Below, piece after piece: positions 24,372 to 34,519 of a DNA stretch of 43,108 bases. The notes under the pieces are model-generated. The model was not told where the DNA came from. It saw only the letters and a list, made by a program, of their open reading frames with translations, and ran no database searches. The position numbers and the translations under genes were made by a program. The DNA is from Bacillota bacterium (GTDB lineage: Bacteria > Bacillota > UBA4882 > UBA10575): contig JAKOVI010000069.1 of assembly GCA_029782135.1 (NCBI GenBank), positions 1 to 43,108 of the forward strand, in the 5' to 3' direction. The first letter of the stretch is position 1. The number at the start of each line of letters is the position of its first letter.

Positions 24372-26171
24372 TTGGACCAGAGTCGGATTCGGAACTTTTG
24401 TATTATTGCCCATATTGATCATGGTAAATCCACCCTGGCCGATCGGTTATTGGAGTTTACCGGCGCCGTTTCCCAGCGGGAAATGACTGAACAGCTGTTA
24501 GATTCCATGGATTTGGAAAGGGAAAGAGGAATCACGATTAAAGCGCGTTCTGTCCGCTTGACTTATCAAGCACAGGACGGTAACGAATATATCCTTAACC
24601 TGATTGATACGCCCGGCCATGTCGATTTCACCTATGAAGTCTCCCGCTCCCTGGCAGCCTGTGAAGGCGCCCTTTTGGTGGTCGATGCGACCCAGGGGGT
24701 GGAAGCGCAAACGATCGCCAACCTTTACCTGGCACTGGAACATGACTTGGAGATTATCCCGGTGATCAATAAAGTTGATCTCCCGAGCGCCGATCCGGAA
24801 CGCGTCCGCCAGCAAATCGGAGACCTCTTTGGCTTTGACCCGCAGGATGCCATTCTCGCCAGTGCAAAAACGGGTTTGGGGGTTCAAGAGATTTTAGAGG
24901 CGATCGTGCAGCGGATTCCGGCGCCGAAGGGCCTACCGGACCAGCCGATGCAGGCCTTGATCTTTGATTCGCAGTATGATCCCTATAAAGGAGTGGTCTT
25001 ATATTTCCGGATCTTCCAGGGTAGACTGGCCGTGGGTGACCGGATTAAGATGATGGCGACCGGTAAGGAGTTTGAGGTAACCGAGCTCGGCATCTTCCGA
25101 CCGGCGATGGTCCCGGTTGCCGAACTGCAGAGCGGGGAGGTTGGCTTTTTAGCCGCCGCGATTAAGAATGTGCAAGATACGCAAGTCGGCGACACGATAA
25201 CCAGCGCCGGGCGGCCGGCGGACAAGCCGCTCCCCGGTTACCGGCCGGTGAAGCCGATGGTTTATTGCGGGTTGTATCCGGTTGATAACGTCGATTATGA
25301 GCATCTGCGCGAAGCCTTGGAAAAACTCAAACTCAACGACGCCGCCCTGGTCTTTGAGCCCGAGACCTCGAATGCGCTGGGGTTCGGCTTCCGTTGCGGT
25401 TTTCTGGGGTTGCTGCATATGGAGATCATTCAGGAGCGGTTGGAACGTGAGTATAACTTAAACCTGATTGCCACCGCCCCCAGTGTTATGTACCGCGTGC
25501 ACCGGACAAACGGGGAGATCCTTGAGGTGCGGAATCCGGCTGATTTTCCGGAGGTGGGGGTTATTGACTACCTGGAGGAGCCGTATGTAAAGGCCAGCAT
25601 GATCCTGCCCCATGATTTTGTCGGCCCGATGATGGAACTCTGCCAGGAGAAACGGGGCGTTTATAAATCAATGGAATACCTGACCACCGACCGGGTCATG
25701 CTCATCTATGAGCTGCCCCTGGCCGAAATCCTCACGGATTTTTATGACAAATTAAAGTCCAGGTCAAGAGGGTATGCCTCGCTGGACTATGAATACCTGG
25801 GCTTTGTCCAATCGGATCTGGTGAAGATGGATATTCTGCTGAACGGCAAACCGGTCGACGCCCTCTCCGCGATTGTGCACCGGGATAAAGCTTACCAACT
25901 GGGCCGTCAACTCGCCCAGAAACTCCGGACGCTCATCCCGCGCCAGTTGTTTGAGGTTCCCATCCAGGCGGTAGTGAATAATAAAGTGATTGCCCGCGAG
26001 ACGGTGAAAGCCTTGCGCAAGGATGTCCTGGCCAAATGCTACGGCGGCGATATCACCCGGAAACGGAAGCTGCTGGAGAAACAGAAAGAAGGAAAGAAGC
26101 GGATGAAACAACTGGGGACGGTGGAGGTGCCGCAGGAAGCGTTCTTGGCCGTCCTCAAAATGGAAGAATAG
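24372..26171 (+). CDS. lepA: Elongation factor 4 (LepA)
   Basis: A 599-residue translational GTPase linked to ribosome assembly and elongation under stress. Its G motifs are [10 protein letters not shown] (G1), RERGITIKA (G2 region), DTPGHVDF (G3) and NKVD (G4). The C-terminal LepA-specific domain ends with [21 protein letters not shown], the family signature. It starts with TTG behind AAAGGGGAAG. Typical neighbour of hemW and hrcA in Bacillota, here separated from them by a minus-strand gene. Confidence 0.97.
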   Translation: MDQSRIRNFCIIAHIDHGKSTLADRLLEFTGAVSQREMTEQLLDSMDLERERGITIKARSVRLTYQAQDGNEYILNLIDTPGHVDFTYEVSRSLAACEGALLVVDATQGVEAQTIANLYLALEHDLEIIPVINKVDLPSADPERVRQQIGDLFGFDPQDAILASAKTGLGVQEILEAIVQRIPAPKGLPDQPMQALIFDSQYDPYKGVVLYFRIFQGRLAVGDRIKMMATGKEFEVTELGIFRPAMVPVAELQSGEVGFLAAAIKNVQDTQVGDTITSAGRPADKPLPGYRPVKPMVYCGLYPVDNVDYEHLREALEKLKLNDAALVFEPETSNALGFGFRCGFLGLLHMEIIQERLEREYNLNLIATAPSVMYRVHRTNGEILEVRNPADFPEVGVIDYLEEPYVKASMILPHDFVGPMMELCQEKRGVYKSMEYLTTDRVMLIYELPLAEILTDFYDKLKSRSRGYASLDYEYLGFVQSDLVKMDILLNGKPVDALSAIVHRDKAYQLGRQLAQKLRTLIPRQLFEVPIQAVVNNKVIARETVKALRKDVLAKCYGGDITRKRKLLEKQKEGKKRMKQLGTVEVPQEAFLAVLKMEE

Positions 26172-26176
26172 CGACA

Positions 26177-26214
26177 AAGCCCCCTGCGGCCTTTGGTGCG
26201 GCCGCAGGGGGCTT
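26177..26214. terminator. Hairpin between convergent lepA and the DUF5698 gene
   Basis: AAGCCCCCTGCGGCC (26177-26191) pairs perfectly with GGCCGCAGGGGGCTT (26200-26214), 15 bp. T-tracts are short on both sides. It probably serves both converging genes. Confidence 0.7.
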
Positions 26215-26247
26215 CTGTGACGGATTGTCTTTTCGGCGTTGTCCTGA

Positions 26248-26760
26248 TTATTTCTTATCCCTCAGGATATAACCGCCTTTGGTACTCCGGGCATCAAAGA
26301 TCGTAAAGAAAGACTCCGGATCAACCTTTTCAACCACAGAGATAAAGCGGGGCAAATCCTTGCGACGGAGCATCACATTGAGGATCAGACGGGTGCCGGT
26401 CCGGCCTTTCCCTTCGACGACGGTCACCCCGAAATTTTCTTGCCGGAGGGCGATAATCAGTTGGGAGGCATGCAGTTTCGGGATCAATTGTACCATAGCA
26501 TATCCCAACGCGATCTTTTCTTCGATAAAGCCCCCCACCAAGGTCCCGCAGGCAAACCCCAGGCCGTAAATGAAGACCTTCATAGGGCTGTCCAGCTTGG
26601 TAACGACTTGGCTCAGCGCGGTAATATAAATGCTTACTTCGCAGAAACCGAGCAGCGCAGCAAGGAGACGTTTTCCCTTGGTGAGCATTAAGACACGGGT
26701 TGTGCCAAAAGTAACGTCGATAATGCGCGCTACAAATATAAATAATAAGGTAAAATCCAT
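26248..26760 (-). CDS. DUF5698/DUF2179 membrane protein (UPF0316, YebE-like)
   Basis: A 170-residue membrane protein. Three helices (FTLLFIFVARIIDVTFGTTRVLML; LLAALLGFCEVSIYITALS; VFIYGLGFACGTLVGGFIEEKI) form the DUF5698 part, and a soluble DUF2179 part follows (FGVTVVEGKGRTGTRLILNVMLRRKDLPRFISVVEKVDPESFFTIFD). DUF2179-like domains are ligand-binding folds seen in YitT-like proteins. Start ATG with AGGAGG upstream. It interrupts the usual lepA-hemW order. Confidence 0.88.
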   Translation of the reverse strand: MDFTLLFIFVARIIDVTFGTTRVLMLTKGKRLLAALLGFCEVSIYITALSQVVTKLDSPMKVFIYGLGFACGTLVGGFIEEKIALGYAMVQLIPKLHASQLIIALRQENFGVTVVEGKGRTGTRLILNVMLRRKDLPRFISVVEKVDPESFFTIFDARSTKGGYILRDKK

Positions 26761-26871
26761 AAAAAAACCTCCTAATTATTATAAAGGAGCCGCGCTCAAC
26801 AAGCAGTTAATTAGACTGTTTTTAAAATAACATAAAACCAGGGATAAAGCAATGCGTAGCGCTGGCAATTT

Positions 26872-28050
26872 ATGACGGGAGGGAAGAAGATTAAACCATT
26901 AGCCCTCTATATCCATATCCCGTTTTGCCGGAAAAAGTGCCTGTACTGTGACTTTACCTCCTTCCCCGGGCGGACGGAGGACTTCGACACCTATTTGCAT
27001 GCCCTTACGCAGGAGATTGAACTCCGCTTGTCGTCCGGGATGACCATCGCTTCACTCTACATCGGCGGGGGCACTCCGACCGTTCTGCCGGCGACGGCGC
27101 TTGCCGGCCTTCTGGCGACGGTCCGAAGGGTGGCCCAGGTTTTACCGGAAGCCGAAGTGACGGTCGAAGCCAATCCGGGGACCGTGACCGAGGCTGATCT
27201 GGCCCTCCTCCGGCAAGCCGGGGTCAACCGTCTCAGTCTGGGGGCCCAATCCGGGCAGGACCGCCTCTTGCAAACCCTGGGGCGGATCCATACCGTCCGC
27301 CAGGTGGAGATGACCATGGCCGCCGCCCGGAACGCCGGTTTTACCAATATTAATCTAGACTTGATCTTTGGGCTCCCGGGGCAGTCGGTCGCTGCTTGGC
27401 AGGAAACCTTGGAATGGGCAACCGCCCTGCGTCCGGAGCACCTTTCTTGCTACGGGCTGCAGGTTGAGGCAGGAACACCCCTTGCCGCGCGGCTCACTGC
27501 CGGGGAACTAACCCTCCCCGGGGAGGAGGAGACCAGCGCCATGTTTTTGTTCAATACTGAGTTTCTCCCCCGGGCCGGCTACCGGCAGTATGAGATCTCC
27601 AACTTTGCCCGCTGCTTCCCGGCGGAAGGCGGGGATTACCGGAGCCGGCATAACCTTGCTTACTGGCGCTATGACGACTATCTTGGCCTCGGCCTCGCCG
27701 CGTACTCCGGAATCGCCGGCCGCCGCTGGGTGAATCTTGATGATCTAGAGCAGTATATCAACGCACTGCGCGACGGCCGCCTCCCGGTGGCCGAGGTGGA
27801 GGAGATCCCGCCGTCGACCGCGATGGCGGAGATGATCATGCTGGGGCTGCGCTTAACGAGCGGGCCGGACCCGGTGGCTTTCGAAAAACGCTGGGGGGTC
27901 TCCTTGGAGGAAATAATCGGTGAGCGGGCGGCTCCGCTGGTGGCGGGCGGCTTTTTGGTGAAGGAGGCGGGGACCTACCATTTAACCCCCCGCGGCATGC
28001 TCCTGAGCAACCAGGTCATTGCCGAACTGCTTGTCCCTCTGCTCCGTTAA
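26872..28050 (+). CDS. hemW: Heme chaperone HemW / radical SAM protein
   Basis: A 392-residue radical SAM protein, formerly called oxygen-independent coproporphyrinogen oxidase. The cluster motif C19xxxC23xxC26 is in FCRKKCLYCDF, followed by GGGTP (about 65) and IFGLPGQ. HemW enzymes bind and deliver heme, and lack the extra N-terminal cysteine pattern of HemN. ATG 26872 has no SD upstream, although GGGAGG lies just inside the gene; translation may be weak, or the start differs slightly. It sits before the hrcA promoter. Confidence 0.93.
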   Translation: MTGGKKIKPLALYIHIPFCRKKCLYCDFTSFPGRTEDFDTYLHALTQEIELRLSSGMTIASLYIGGGTPTVLPATALAGLLATVRRVAQVLPEAEVTVEANPGTVTEADLALLRQAGVNRLSLGAQSGQDRLLQTLGRIHTVRQVEMTMAAARNAGFTNINLDLIFGLPGQSVAAWQETLEWATALRPEHLSCYGLQVEAGTPLAARLTAGELTLPGEEETSAMFLFNTEFLPRAGYRQYEISNFARCFPAEGGDYRSRHNLAYWRYDDYLGLGLAAYSGIAGRRWVNLDDLEQYINALRDGRLPVAEVEEIPPSTAMAEMIMLGLRLTSGPDPVAFEKRWGVSLEEIIGERAAPLVAGGFLVKEAGTYHLTPRGMLLSNQVIAELLVPLLR

Positions 28051-28061
28051 CCACTTTTCTC

Positions 28062-28090
28062 TTGACAAAGGAGGAGGAGGGTGATATTTT
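28062..28090 (+). promoter_or_regulatory. Promoter of the hrcA heat-shock genes
   Basis: TTGACA (28062-28067), a 17-base spacer, TATTTT (28085-28090). The CIRCE operator lies just downstream. Confidence 0.85.
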
Positions 28091-28101
28091 TTTAGTAGGA
28101 T

Positions 28102-28128
28102 TTAGCACTCGTCATATGGGAGTGCTAA
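28102..28128 (+). promoter_or_regulatory. CIRCE operator (HrcA binding site)
   Basis: TTAGCACTC (28102-28110), 9 bases, GAGTGCTAA (28120-28128), a perfect consensus. HrcA should bind here and repress hrcA-grpE-dnaK-dnaJ until heat shock titrates GroEL-assisted repressor folding. Confidence 0.97.
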
Positions 28129-28193
28129 CAACGGGGTTATAGAGAGTTAACCCCAGGGTTTCCCTAGATCACGGTCATAGAAGGTGAACAGCG

Positions 28194-29234
28194 ATGAAAG
28201 GGAGGGCGCTGGATTCCAGAAAGGAGTTAATCCTTAAAGTCGTCACTGACGATTATATTGAATCCGCCGAGCCGGTGGGGTCCCGCACGATTGCCCGGAA
28301 ATATAACCTCGGGCTAAGTCCGGCCACGATCCGTAATGAGATGGCGGATCTGGAGGAGAGCGGGTATCTGAAACAACCGCATGTTTCGGCTGGCCGGATT
28401 CCTTCGCAACAAGGCTACCGTTATTATGTCGATTCCTTAATGGAACTGCAAACCCTGGCGGATGAAGAGCTGCGGATGATCAAGTCCTACATCGAAAGCT
28501 GGTCGAAAGAGATTGATACCCTGCTCCAGCAGACAGTGAAACTGCTGGCGCAGATTACCAGGTATCCTTCGATCATGCTTGGCCCGAAGTTGCAATCCGC
28601 CGTTTTTAAGCATATTCAGTTGGTTCCCCTCAACGATTACAATATTTTGGTCCTGGTCGTGACGAGTACGGGGGTTGTGGAGAACAAAATCATCACGGTT
28701 GATTTCCCGGTCTCCCAGGTGGAACTGGACCAGATCTCGAATCAGCTGAACAGGAAACTGCGCGGTGTCACTTTAGAGAATCTGAAATCCTCTGTCCTTA
28801 ATGAGTTAAAGACAGAGATTGAAGCCAGGAATGGTTTTCTCCAACAGGCGGTCAATTTACTCCAGAGAACGCTGGAGACCAAGGAGCGGACGCGGATTTA
28901 CCTTGATGGCGTCATTAATATCCTGGAACATCCTGAGTTCAAAGAGGTTGAAAAGTTCAAACCGTTAATGGGGATGATGGAAGAGGAAGAAAAGTTATAC
29001 CGGATTCTGACCGCTCCGACCAACGCCAACGGCCTCCGGATCTCGATTGGGGAGGAGATCCAGGAAGAGGCCGCCCAGGATTGCAGTGTGATCACCGCCA
29101 CCTATGAAATGGGCGGACGCGTTGTCGGGACAATTGGCGTGTTGGGCCCGACCCGGATGGATTATGGTCATGTCGTGGCCGTTGTTGATTTTATCGCCAA
29201 ATGTATTAGTAAGCTATTATCGCCGGAATCATAG
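28194..29234 (+). CDS. hrcA: Heat-inducible transcription repressor HrcA
   Basis: A 346-residue repressor. N-terminal winged helix (LILKVVTDDYIESAEPVGSRTIA, then LSPATIRNEMADLEESGYLKQPHVSAGRIPSQQGYRYYVD), then a dimerising domain and a C-terminal segment (SVITATYEMGGRVVGTIGVLGPTRMDYGHV). It represses its own operon through CIRCE 66 bases upstream of the start. Typical length and order. Confidence 0.97.
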   Translation: MKGRALDSRKELILKVVTDDYIESAEPVGSRTIARKYNLGLSPATIRNEMADLEESGYLKQPHVSAGRIPSQQGYRYYVDSLMELQTLADEELRMIKSYIESWSKEIDTLLQQTVKLLAQITRYPSIMLGPKLQSAVFKHIQLVPLNDYNILVLVVTSTGVVENKIITVDFPVSQVELDQISNQLNRKLRGVTLENLKSSVLNELKTEIEARNGFLQQAVNLLQRTLETKERTRIYLDGVINILEHPEFKEVEKFKPLMGMMEEEEKLYRILTAPTNANGLRISIGEEIQEEAAQDCSVITATYEMGGRVVGTIGVLGPTRMDYGHVVAVVDFIAKCISKLLSPES

Positions 29235-29356
29235 CTTAATGGTCCATTGGCGAGCGGGCTTTTTTACGATGAGGTTGGAAGATTCGGTGGGCTGAGGTAA
29301 GGGATGATCCCTGACCAAGGCCTTCTCCTTTTAATTTGTACGGAGGTGGTTGGAGA

Positions 29357-30025
29357 TTGGCCATTAAAGAAGAAGACAGAACAAAAGTCGGCCAGGAAAA
29401 CACGGAGCAGCAAACCGGAGAAAACAAGGAACTAACCGGCGAACAGCCGCAGGGAGAGGCCACAACCCCGGAAGCCTGTCCGCCTGAGGATGCCCCGGAG
29501 GCCGGCAAGCCGGAAGAGGAAGCCAAAGAGCAGGTTGATCTCGGGGTCCTCATGGCCGAACTCGAGAAGGCAAAGAAGGAGAAAGAAGAGTATCTCCAGA
29601 CTTATCTGCGCTTACGTGCGGATTTTGATAATTTCCGCCGCCGTTCCCGCGAAGAACTGGCGCAGGCCGTGCGTCAGGGGAAAGAAGAGTTACTCCAGGA
29701 GCTTCTTCCGGTCCTCGATAACTGGGAACGGGCCCTCGGCAGCACCGGAGAACTGGAGAATTGGCGGAAGGGTGTGGAGATGATCTTTGAGCAGTTTAAA
29801 GCCATTTTAGCCAACGAAGGGGTCAGTCCGATCCCGACCGTGGGCGAACCCTTTGACCCCCGGTTTCATGAGGCGGTGCTGCGGGAACCCTCCGCTGAGC
29901 CGGAGAATACGATTTTGGAAGAGCTGTCCAAAGGTTACTTATTTGGCGAAAAAACGCTGCGCCCCAGCAAAGTAAAGGTCGCGGCGTATGATCCGGATTT
30001 AGCCTCGGGGAAAGAGAAAGAATAA
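29357..30025 (+). CDS. grpE: Nucleotide exchange factor GrpE
   Basis: A 222-residue GrpE that releases ADP from DnaK. The N-terminal 70 residues are acidic and low-complexity (many E, Q, T, P), then a long helix (EKAKKEKEEYLQTYLRLRADFDNFRRR) and the C-terminal beta domain (GEPFDPRFHEAV). The frame reaches back to 29336, but TTG 29357 behind GGAGGTGG is the sensible start. It follows hrcA after about 120 bases. Confidence 0.95.
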   Translation: MAIKEEDRTKVGQENTEQQTGENKELTGEQPQGEATTPEACPPEDAPEAGKPEEEAKEQVDLGVLMAELEKAKKEKEEYLQTYLRLRADFDNFRRRSREELAQAVRQGKEELLQELLPVLDNWERALGSTGELENWRKGVEMIFEQFKAILANEGVSPIPTVGEPFDPRFHEAVLREPSAEPENTILEELSKGYLFGEKTLRPSKVKVAAYDPDLASGKEKE

Positions 30026-30094
30026 ATTCGAGTATCAATGCGACCGCAGACTAGTCCTGATTGAGTAATTTTTGAAGTGGGAGGTAACAGAAGG

Positions 30095-31933
30095 ATGAGC
30101 AAAGTAATTGGGATTGATCTCGGAACAACAAACTCTTGTGCCGCGGTCATGGAGGGTGGTGAACCGGTTGTTATCCCCAGCGCTGAAGGAGGTCGGACCG
30201 TTCCCTCAGTGGTTGGGTTTTCAAAGACTGGTGAACGTCTGGTTGGTCAGTTAGCCAAACGGCAGGCGGTCGCCAACCCGGATCGGACGGTTACATCGAT
30301 CAAACGGCATATGGGGACGAATTACAAAGTGACGATTGATGATAAAAGTTACACCCCGCAAGAGATCTCGGCGATGATTTTAAGAAAGATCAAAACCGAC
30401 GCCGAAGCTTACTTAGGAGAAAAGGTCGAAAAAGCGGTGATTACTGTTCCGGCCTATTTCACCGATGCCCAGCGGCAGGCGACGAAGGATGCCGGGGCAA
30501 TTGCCGGTCTGGAAGTCCTCCGGATCATTAATGAACCGACGGCAGCAGCCCTGGCATACGGGCTGGATAAATCCGATGCCCAAACCATTTTGGTCTTTGA
30601 CCTTGGAGGCGGAACCTTCGACGTCTCCATTCTGGAACTGGGCGAGGGTGTTTTCGAAGTCAAGGCGACCAGCGGGAATAACCGCTTGGGCGGCGATGAT
30701 TTCGACGACCGGATCATCAACTGGATGGTCGAGAACTTCAAACGTGAATACGGTGTCGATTTGACGAAAGACCGCATGGCGATGCAACGGTTGAGAGAGG
30801 CGGCCGAAAAGGCGAAGATTGAGCTCTCCGGTGTTCTCAGTACCAATATCAACCTGCCGTTTATTACGGCGGTCGACGGGCAACCGGTCCACCTTGATAT
30901 GAACCTGACCAGAGCGAAATTTGAAGAGCTCATCGCCGACCTGCTTGAGGCGACGGCCGGCCCGACCAGACAGGCGATGGCCGATGCCGGTTTGGCACCG
31001 GGACAGATTGACAAAGTAATCCTCGTCGGCGGTTCGACCAGGGTGCCGGCGGTCGTCGAAATGGTGAAGAAACTGACCGGGAAAGAACCGTTCAAAGGGG
31101 TAAACCCGGATGAAGTGGTCGCAATCGGCGCGGCGATCCAGGCCGGCGTCTTGGCCGGGGAAGTAAAGGATATCGTCCTGTTGGACGTTACCCCGCTCTC
31201 CCTCGGGATCGAGACTTTGGGCGGGATCTTCACCAAGATTATTGAGCGGAATACGACGATCCCTACCCAGAAAAAGCAGATCTTCTCCACCGCCGCCGAT
31301 AATCAGACCGCGGTCGATATTCACGTCCTGCAAGGGGAAAGACAGTTTGCCGCCGATAATGTGACCCTCGGCCGTTTCCGGTTGGAGGGGATTCCCCCGG
31401 CACCGCGTGGCGTCCCGCAGATCGAAGTGGCGTTTGATATCGACGCGAACGGGATTGTCCATGTCTCGGCGAAAGATTTGGGTACCGGGAAGGAACAGAA
31501 GATCACGATCACTACTTCCAGCGGGTTAACGAAAGAGCAGATCGACCGGATGATGAAAGAGGCCGAAAGCCACGCGGAAGAAGACAAGAAACGCCGGGAG
31601 CAGGTCGAACTGCGGAACGAGGCGGACAGCCTGGTTTACACTGTGGATAAGACCTTGAAGGAAATCGGGGATAAGGCGTCCGCCGACCATGTGGAGCGGA
31701 TCAAGAAGGCGAAAGAGGAACTGACCTCTGCGTTGGCCGGCCAGGATTATGATCTGATCCGGAGCAAGAAAGAGGCGCTTGAGAAAGCGCTGCATGAACT
31801 CTCGGCGACGATTTACCACCAGACCGCACAGCAGGCTGGGCCGGGCGCCGGACCGAATCCGGGTCAAGCCGGACCGGGTGCCCATGAAGGGCCGACGGTC
31901 GATGCGGAGTATGAGGTGAAAGACGATAAATAG
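30095..31933 (+). CDS. dnaK: Chaperone DnaK (Hsp70)
   Basis: A 612-residue Hsp70. The ATPase domain has [27 protein letters not shown] and [12 protein letters not shown]; the substrate domain has NTTIPTKKSQ-like [11 protein letters not shown]. The C-terminal tail is Gly/Pro/Ala-rich and ends in acidic residues. ATG 30095 (MSKVIGIDL) with SD GGGAGG is used; the frame from GTG 30077 adds an unlikely MGGNRR. Part of the CIRCE-controlled block. Confidence 0.98.
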   Translation: MSKVIGIDLGTTNSCAAVMEGGEPVVIPSAEGGRTVPSVVGFSKTGERLVGQLAKRQAVANPDRTVTSIKRHMGTNYKVTIDDKSYTPQEISAMILRKIKTDAEAYLGEKVEKAVITVPAYFTDAQRQATKDAGAIAGLEVLRIINEPTAAALAYGLDKSDAQTILVFDLGGGTFDVSILELGEGVFEVKATSGNNRLGGDDFDDRIINWMVENFKREYGVDLTKDRMAMQRLREAAEKAKIELSGVLSTNINLPFITAVDGQPVHLDMNLTRAKFEELIADLLEATAGPTRQAMADAGLAPGQIDKVILVGGSTRVPAVVEMVKKLTGKEPFKGVNPDEVVAIGAAIQAGVLAGEVKDIVLLDVTPLSLGIETLGGIFTKIIERNTTIPTQKKQIFSTAADNQTAVDIHVLQGERQFAADNVTLGRFRLEGIPPAPRGVPQIEVAFDIDANGIVHVSAKDLGTGKEQKITITTSSGLTKEQIDRMMKEAESHAEEDKKRREQVELRNEADSLVYTVDKTLKEIGDKASADHVERIKKAKEELTSALAGQDYDLIRSKKEALEKALHELSATIYHQTAQQAGPGAGPNPGQAGPGAHEGPTVDAEYEVKDDK

Positions 31934-32199
31934 GAGCGGCAGTCACCCTCGCGCCTTGCTCTGCTTGCTGCTGACGCCGCGAGCGGGCTCAATGAAGAAT
32001 GGCTGCCAATAATCCGGCAAGGATGCTCCCCGGCGCGCTGGGGTAAGGGCGTCGGGCTTAGGTAGGGGTCAGCGAAAGATCGTAAAGGAGTACTTTGGCT
32101 TGAGAGGTTTCTGTTTACCGACTATGAAAAGGCGAAAATGCACTTGAAATTCGAGCAACGAGAGACGATCTGTAATTTAAGGCGGAAGTGTGGTTGGTC
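31934..32199. other. Gap between dnaK and dnaJ
   Basis: About 266 bases, long for this pair. No gene, terminator or promoter is evident to me; dnaJ may still be read through from dnaK. Confidence 0.4.
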
Positions 32200-33330
32200 A
32201 TGGCAAAAAGAGATTATTATGAAGTCTTAGGGGTGCCGAAAGGGGCGAGCGAGGAGGAGATCAAAAAGGCCTACCGGCGCTTGGCCCGTCAGTACCACCC
32301 CGATGTCAATAAAGATGATCCAAAAGCGGAAGAGAAGTTTAAAGAGATCAACGAGGCGTACGAAGTATTAAGTGACCCGCAAAAAAGGGCGGCTTATGAC
32401 CGTTTCGGCCATGCCGGGACCGATCCGAATTTCAACGGCGGAGGCGGTTTCGGCGGGTTTGGCGGGTTTGACTTTGGCGGCTTCGGTGATATCTTTGATA
32501 TGTTCTTCGGCGGGACCGGTCGCCGGCGCGATACGGGCCCCGTCCGTGGGGAAGATCTCCGTTACGACCTGCGGATAGATTTTGAAGATGCCGTTTTTGG
32601 GAGAAAGATGACCATCAAGGTTCCGCGGATCGAGCTCTGTCCAACCTGTCACGGGAATAAAGCCAAACCCGGTACTCCGATTAAGACCTGTCCGCAGTGT
32701 AAAGGAACCGGACAAGTACAGACGGTGCAGACTACGCCGTTTGGGCGGTTTTCAACCGTTCGCACCTGTGACCAGTGTCAAGGTGAAGGGAAGATTGTTG
32801 AGACCCCCTGTCCGGAATGTGCCGGCCGGGGCCGGGTCCGGCGGGTGCGCGAGATCGAGATTACGATTCCGCCCGGGGTTGATACCGGGCATCGCCTGCG
32901 CGTCGCCGGCGAGGGTGAAGCCGGCCTGCGTGGCGGCCCACCCGGTGACCTCTATGTATATATCTCCGTGAAACCGCACCGGTTCTTCCAGCGCAGCGGG
33001 AATGATATCATTCTGGAGCAGGCAATCAGTTTTGCCCAGGCGGCCCTGGGCGGGACGATTGAAGTCCCGACGCTCGATGGAAAAGCCGAGCTGAAAATTC
33101 CGGAAGGGACACAGCCCGGAACCGTCTTTAAGTTGCGCGGGAAGGGCGTTCCTTACCTGCGGGGCAGCGGCCGGGGCGACCAACTGGTCCGGGTGAAGAT
33201 CGATGTTCCGACCAAACTGACTCCCGCCCAGCGCGAAGCGGTCCAAAAACTGGCGGAGGCCTTTGGGGAAGCAGTTGTTCCGCCGGAGAAAGGGATCTTC
33301 GGTAAAGTCCGGGAAGCGTTTGGAAAATAA
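32200..33330 (+). CDS. dnaJ: Chaperone DnaJ (Hsp40)
   Basis: A 376-residue type I DnaJ. J-domain with HPD in RQYHPDVNK, Gly/Phe region ([15 protein letters not shown]), four CxxCxGxG zinc repeats ([32 protein letters not shown]) and the C-terminal substrate domains. The first repeat has N instead of G/T at its third glycine position. ATG 32200 begins [11 protein letters not shown]; the GTG at 32188 is less likely. Stimulates DnaK ATPase. Confidence 0.98.
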   Translation: MAKRDYYEVLGVPKGASEEEIKKAYRRLARQYHPDVNKDDPKAEEKFKEINEAYEVLSDPQKRAAYDRFGHAGTDPNFNGGGGFGGFGGFDFGGFGDIFDMFFGGTGRRRDTGPVRGEDLRYDLRIDFEDAVFGRKMTIKVPRIELCPTCHGNKAKPGTPIKTCPQCKGTGQVQTVQTTPFGRFSTVRTCDQCQGEGKIVETPCPECAGRGRVRRVREIEITIPPGVDTGHRLRVAGEGEAGLRGGPPGDLYVYISVKPHRFFQRSGNDIILEQAISFAQAALGGTIEVPTLDGKAELKIPEGTQPGTVFKLRGKGVPYLRGSGRGDQLVRVKIDVPTKLTPAQREAVQKLAEAFGEAVVPPEKGIFGKVREAFGK

Positions 33331-33361
33331 CTCTGGAAATACTAAAAAAATTAAAATTTCC

Positions 33362-33375
33362 TTGTGTATACACAA
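33362..33375. promoter_or_regulatory. 14-bp perfect palindrome, candidate operator
   Basis: TTGTGTATACACAA is fully symmetric. It lies 32 bases past dnaJ and about 90 bases before the ABC solute-binding gene. Its right end touches the next terminator. The GT...AC spacing resembles GntR-type operators, but no protein can be assigned. Confidence 0.45.
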
Positions 33376-33400
33376 ACCCGCACAATGAGGCGGGTTTTTT
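33375..33400 (+). terminator. Terminator after dnaJ
   Basis: AACCCGC (33375-33381), loop ACAATGAG, GCGGGTT (33390-33396) with TTTTTT (33395-33400). Confidence 0.82.
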
Positions 33401-33463
33401 CATATTTTATGATAACCGCATTTCCGTGCGGAGGTACTAAAACGCAGTGGAGGTAATGCTTGG

Positions 33464-34474
33464 ATGAAGAAGATGTCCCTGGTCCTCTTATGCTTACTCC
33501 TCATCACCGGCAGTGTATTGACGCCCATGTTGCACACCGCCTCGCGGGCCGAAGAACTCAAGATTGCCGGACAATTCGGTCTCGTTTATGCTCCCCTCAT
33601 GGTCGCCCGTCAGCTGAAGATCTTTGAAAGGTACGGGTTAAAACCGATCTGGAAAGAGTATGGTTCCGGCGGCGCCGTGCGGGAGGCTTTGGTCTCCGGC
33701 GAAGTTGATGTCGGGTTTATGGGGATCCCGCCCTTCCTGATCGGTTGGGACAAAGGCTGCCAGTGGAAAGTGGCGTGCGGCTTTGTCGTAATCCCGGTCG
33801 GGCTGGTCACATATGATCCAAACATTAAAAGCCTGAAAGATTTTAAGCCGGACGATAAAATTGCCGTCCCGTCGCCGGGTAGTGTACAGCATATTCTGCT
33901 CGCGATGGCCGCCGAGCAGGAACTGGGTTCGCCGAACGCCCTCGATAACAACATCGTCGCCATGCCGCATCCGGATGGAGCAGCTGCGCTCATTTCGAAG
34001 AAGGGAATCAAAGCCCACTTTACCACCCCGCCCTACCTCTTTGAAGAACTGCTCGAACCCGGTTTCCATCTGGTCACTGATGATATCAAGATCTTCGGTC
34101 ATCCCTTCAGCTTCAATGTGGGAGTGGCGGCGGAACGGTTCTATGAGCGCCGTCCGGTCGTTTACAGTTGCTTTGTTAATGCGATCGCGGAGGCGATGGC
34201 CTGGATTAACAGTAACAAAGAGGAAGCCGCCAAGATGCTGGCGCCGGAGTTTCAGTTGACCCCGGAAAAGACCCTGCAGTACCTGACCTGGGAAGGAATG
34301 AACTACACAACCGCGCCGTATGGCTTGATGGGTTTTGCCGAATTTATGAAAAAAGCCGGCTATATCTCCAGGGTGCCGAAGAGTATCGATGAGATTGCCT
34401 TTCCGAACATGACGGCGATCATTGGGAGCCGGGGTGGCGCCCCTTCCGAGATCGAAAAGCTCCAGTACAAATAA
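33464..34474 (+). CDS. ABC transporter solute-binding protein, NitT/TauT type
   Basis: A 336-residue binding protein of the SsuA/TauA/THI5-like (NMT1) family, found with importers of sulfonates, nitrate or thiamine precursors. It has a signal peptide (KKMSLVLLCLLLITGSVLTPML, cleavage near TASRA-EELK) but no lipobox at the cleavage site; the only Cys in the signal lies too early. Domain features: AGQFGLVYAPLMVARQLKIFERYGL and EALVSGEVDVGFMGIPPFL. It is followed by permease and ATPase genes. Substrate unknown. Confidence 0.9.
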   Translation: MKKMSLVLLCLLLITGSVLTPMLHTASRAEELKIAGQFGLVYAPLMVARQLKIFERYGLKPIWKEYGSGGAVREALVSGEVDVGFMGIPPFLIGWDKGCQWKVACGFVVIPVGLVTYDPNIKSLKDFKPDDKIAVPSPGSVQHILLAMAAEQELGSPNALDNNIVAMPHPDGAAALISKKGIKAHFTTPPYLFEELLEPGFHLVTDDIKIFGHPFSFNVGVAAERFYERRPVVYSCFVNAIAEAMAWINSNKEEAAKMLAPEFQLTPEKTLQYLTWEGMNYTTAPYGLMGFAEFMKKAGYISRVPKSIDEIAFPNMTAIIGSRGGAPSEIEKLQYK

Positions 34475-34519
34475 GAAAAATATGAACATAAATTTGCATG
34501 GGCAAAAGGAGGGCCTTGC

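Noticed and set aside
26885-26890. Possible ATT start of hemW behind GGGAGGG
   Set aside because: An SD-like run does precede the ATT, but an in-frame ATG lies 15 bases upstream at 26872, so a non-standard start is not needed. The case is much weaker than in fabK.
30413-31462. 349-codon open frame on the minus strand inside dnaK
   Set aside because: Antisense shadow of a highly conserved gene with strong codon bias; the protein resembles no family and has no SD.
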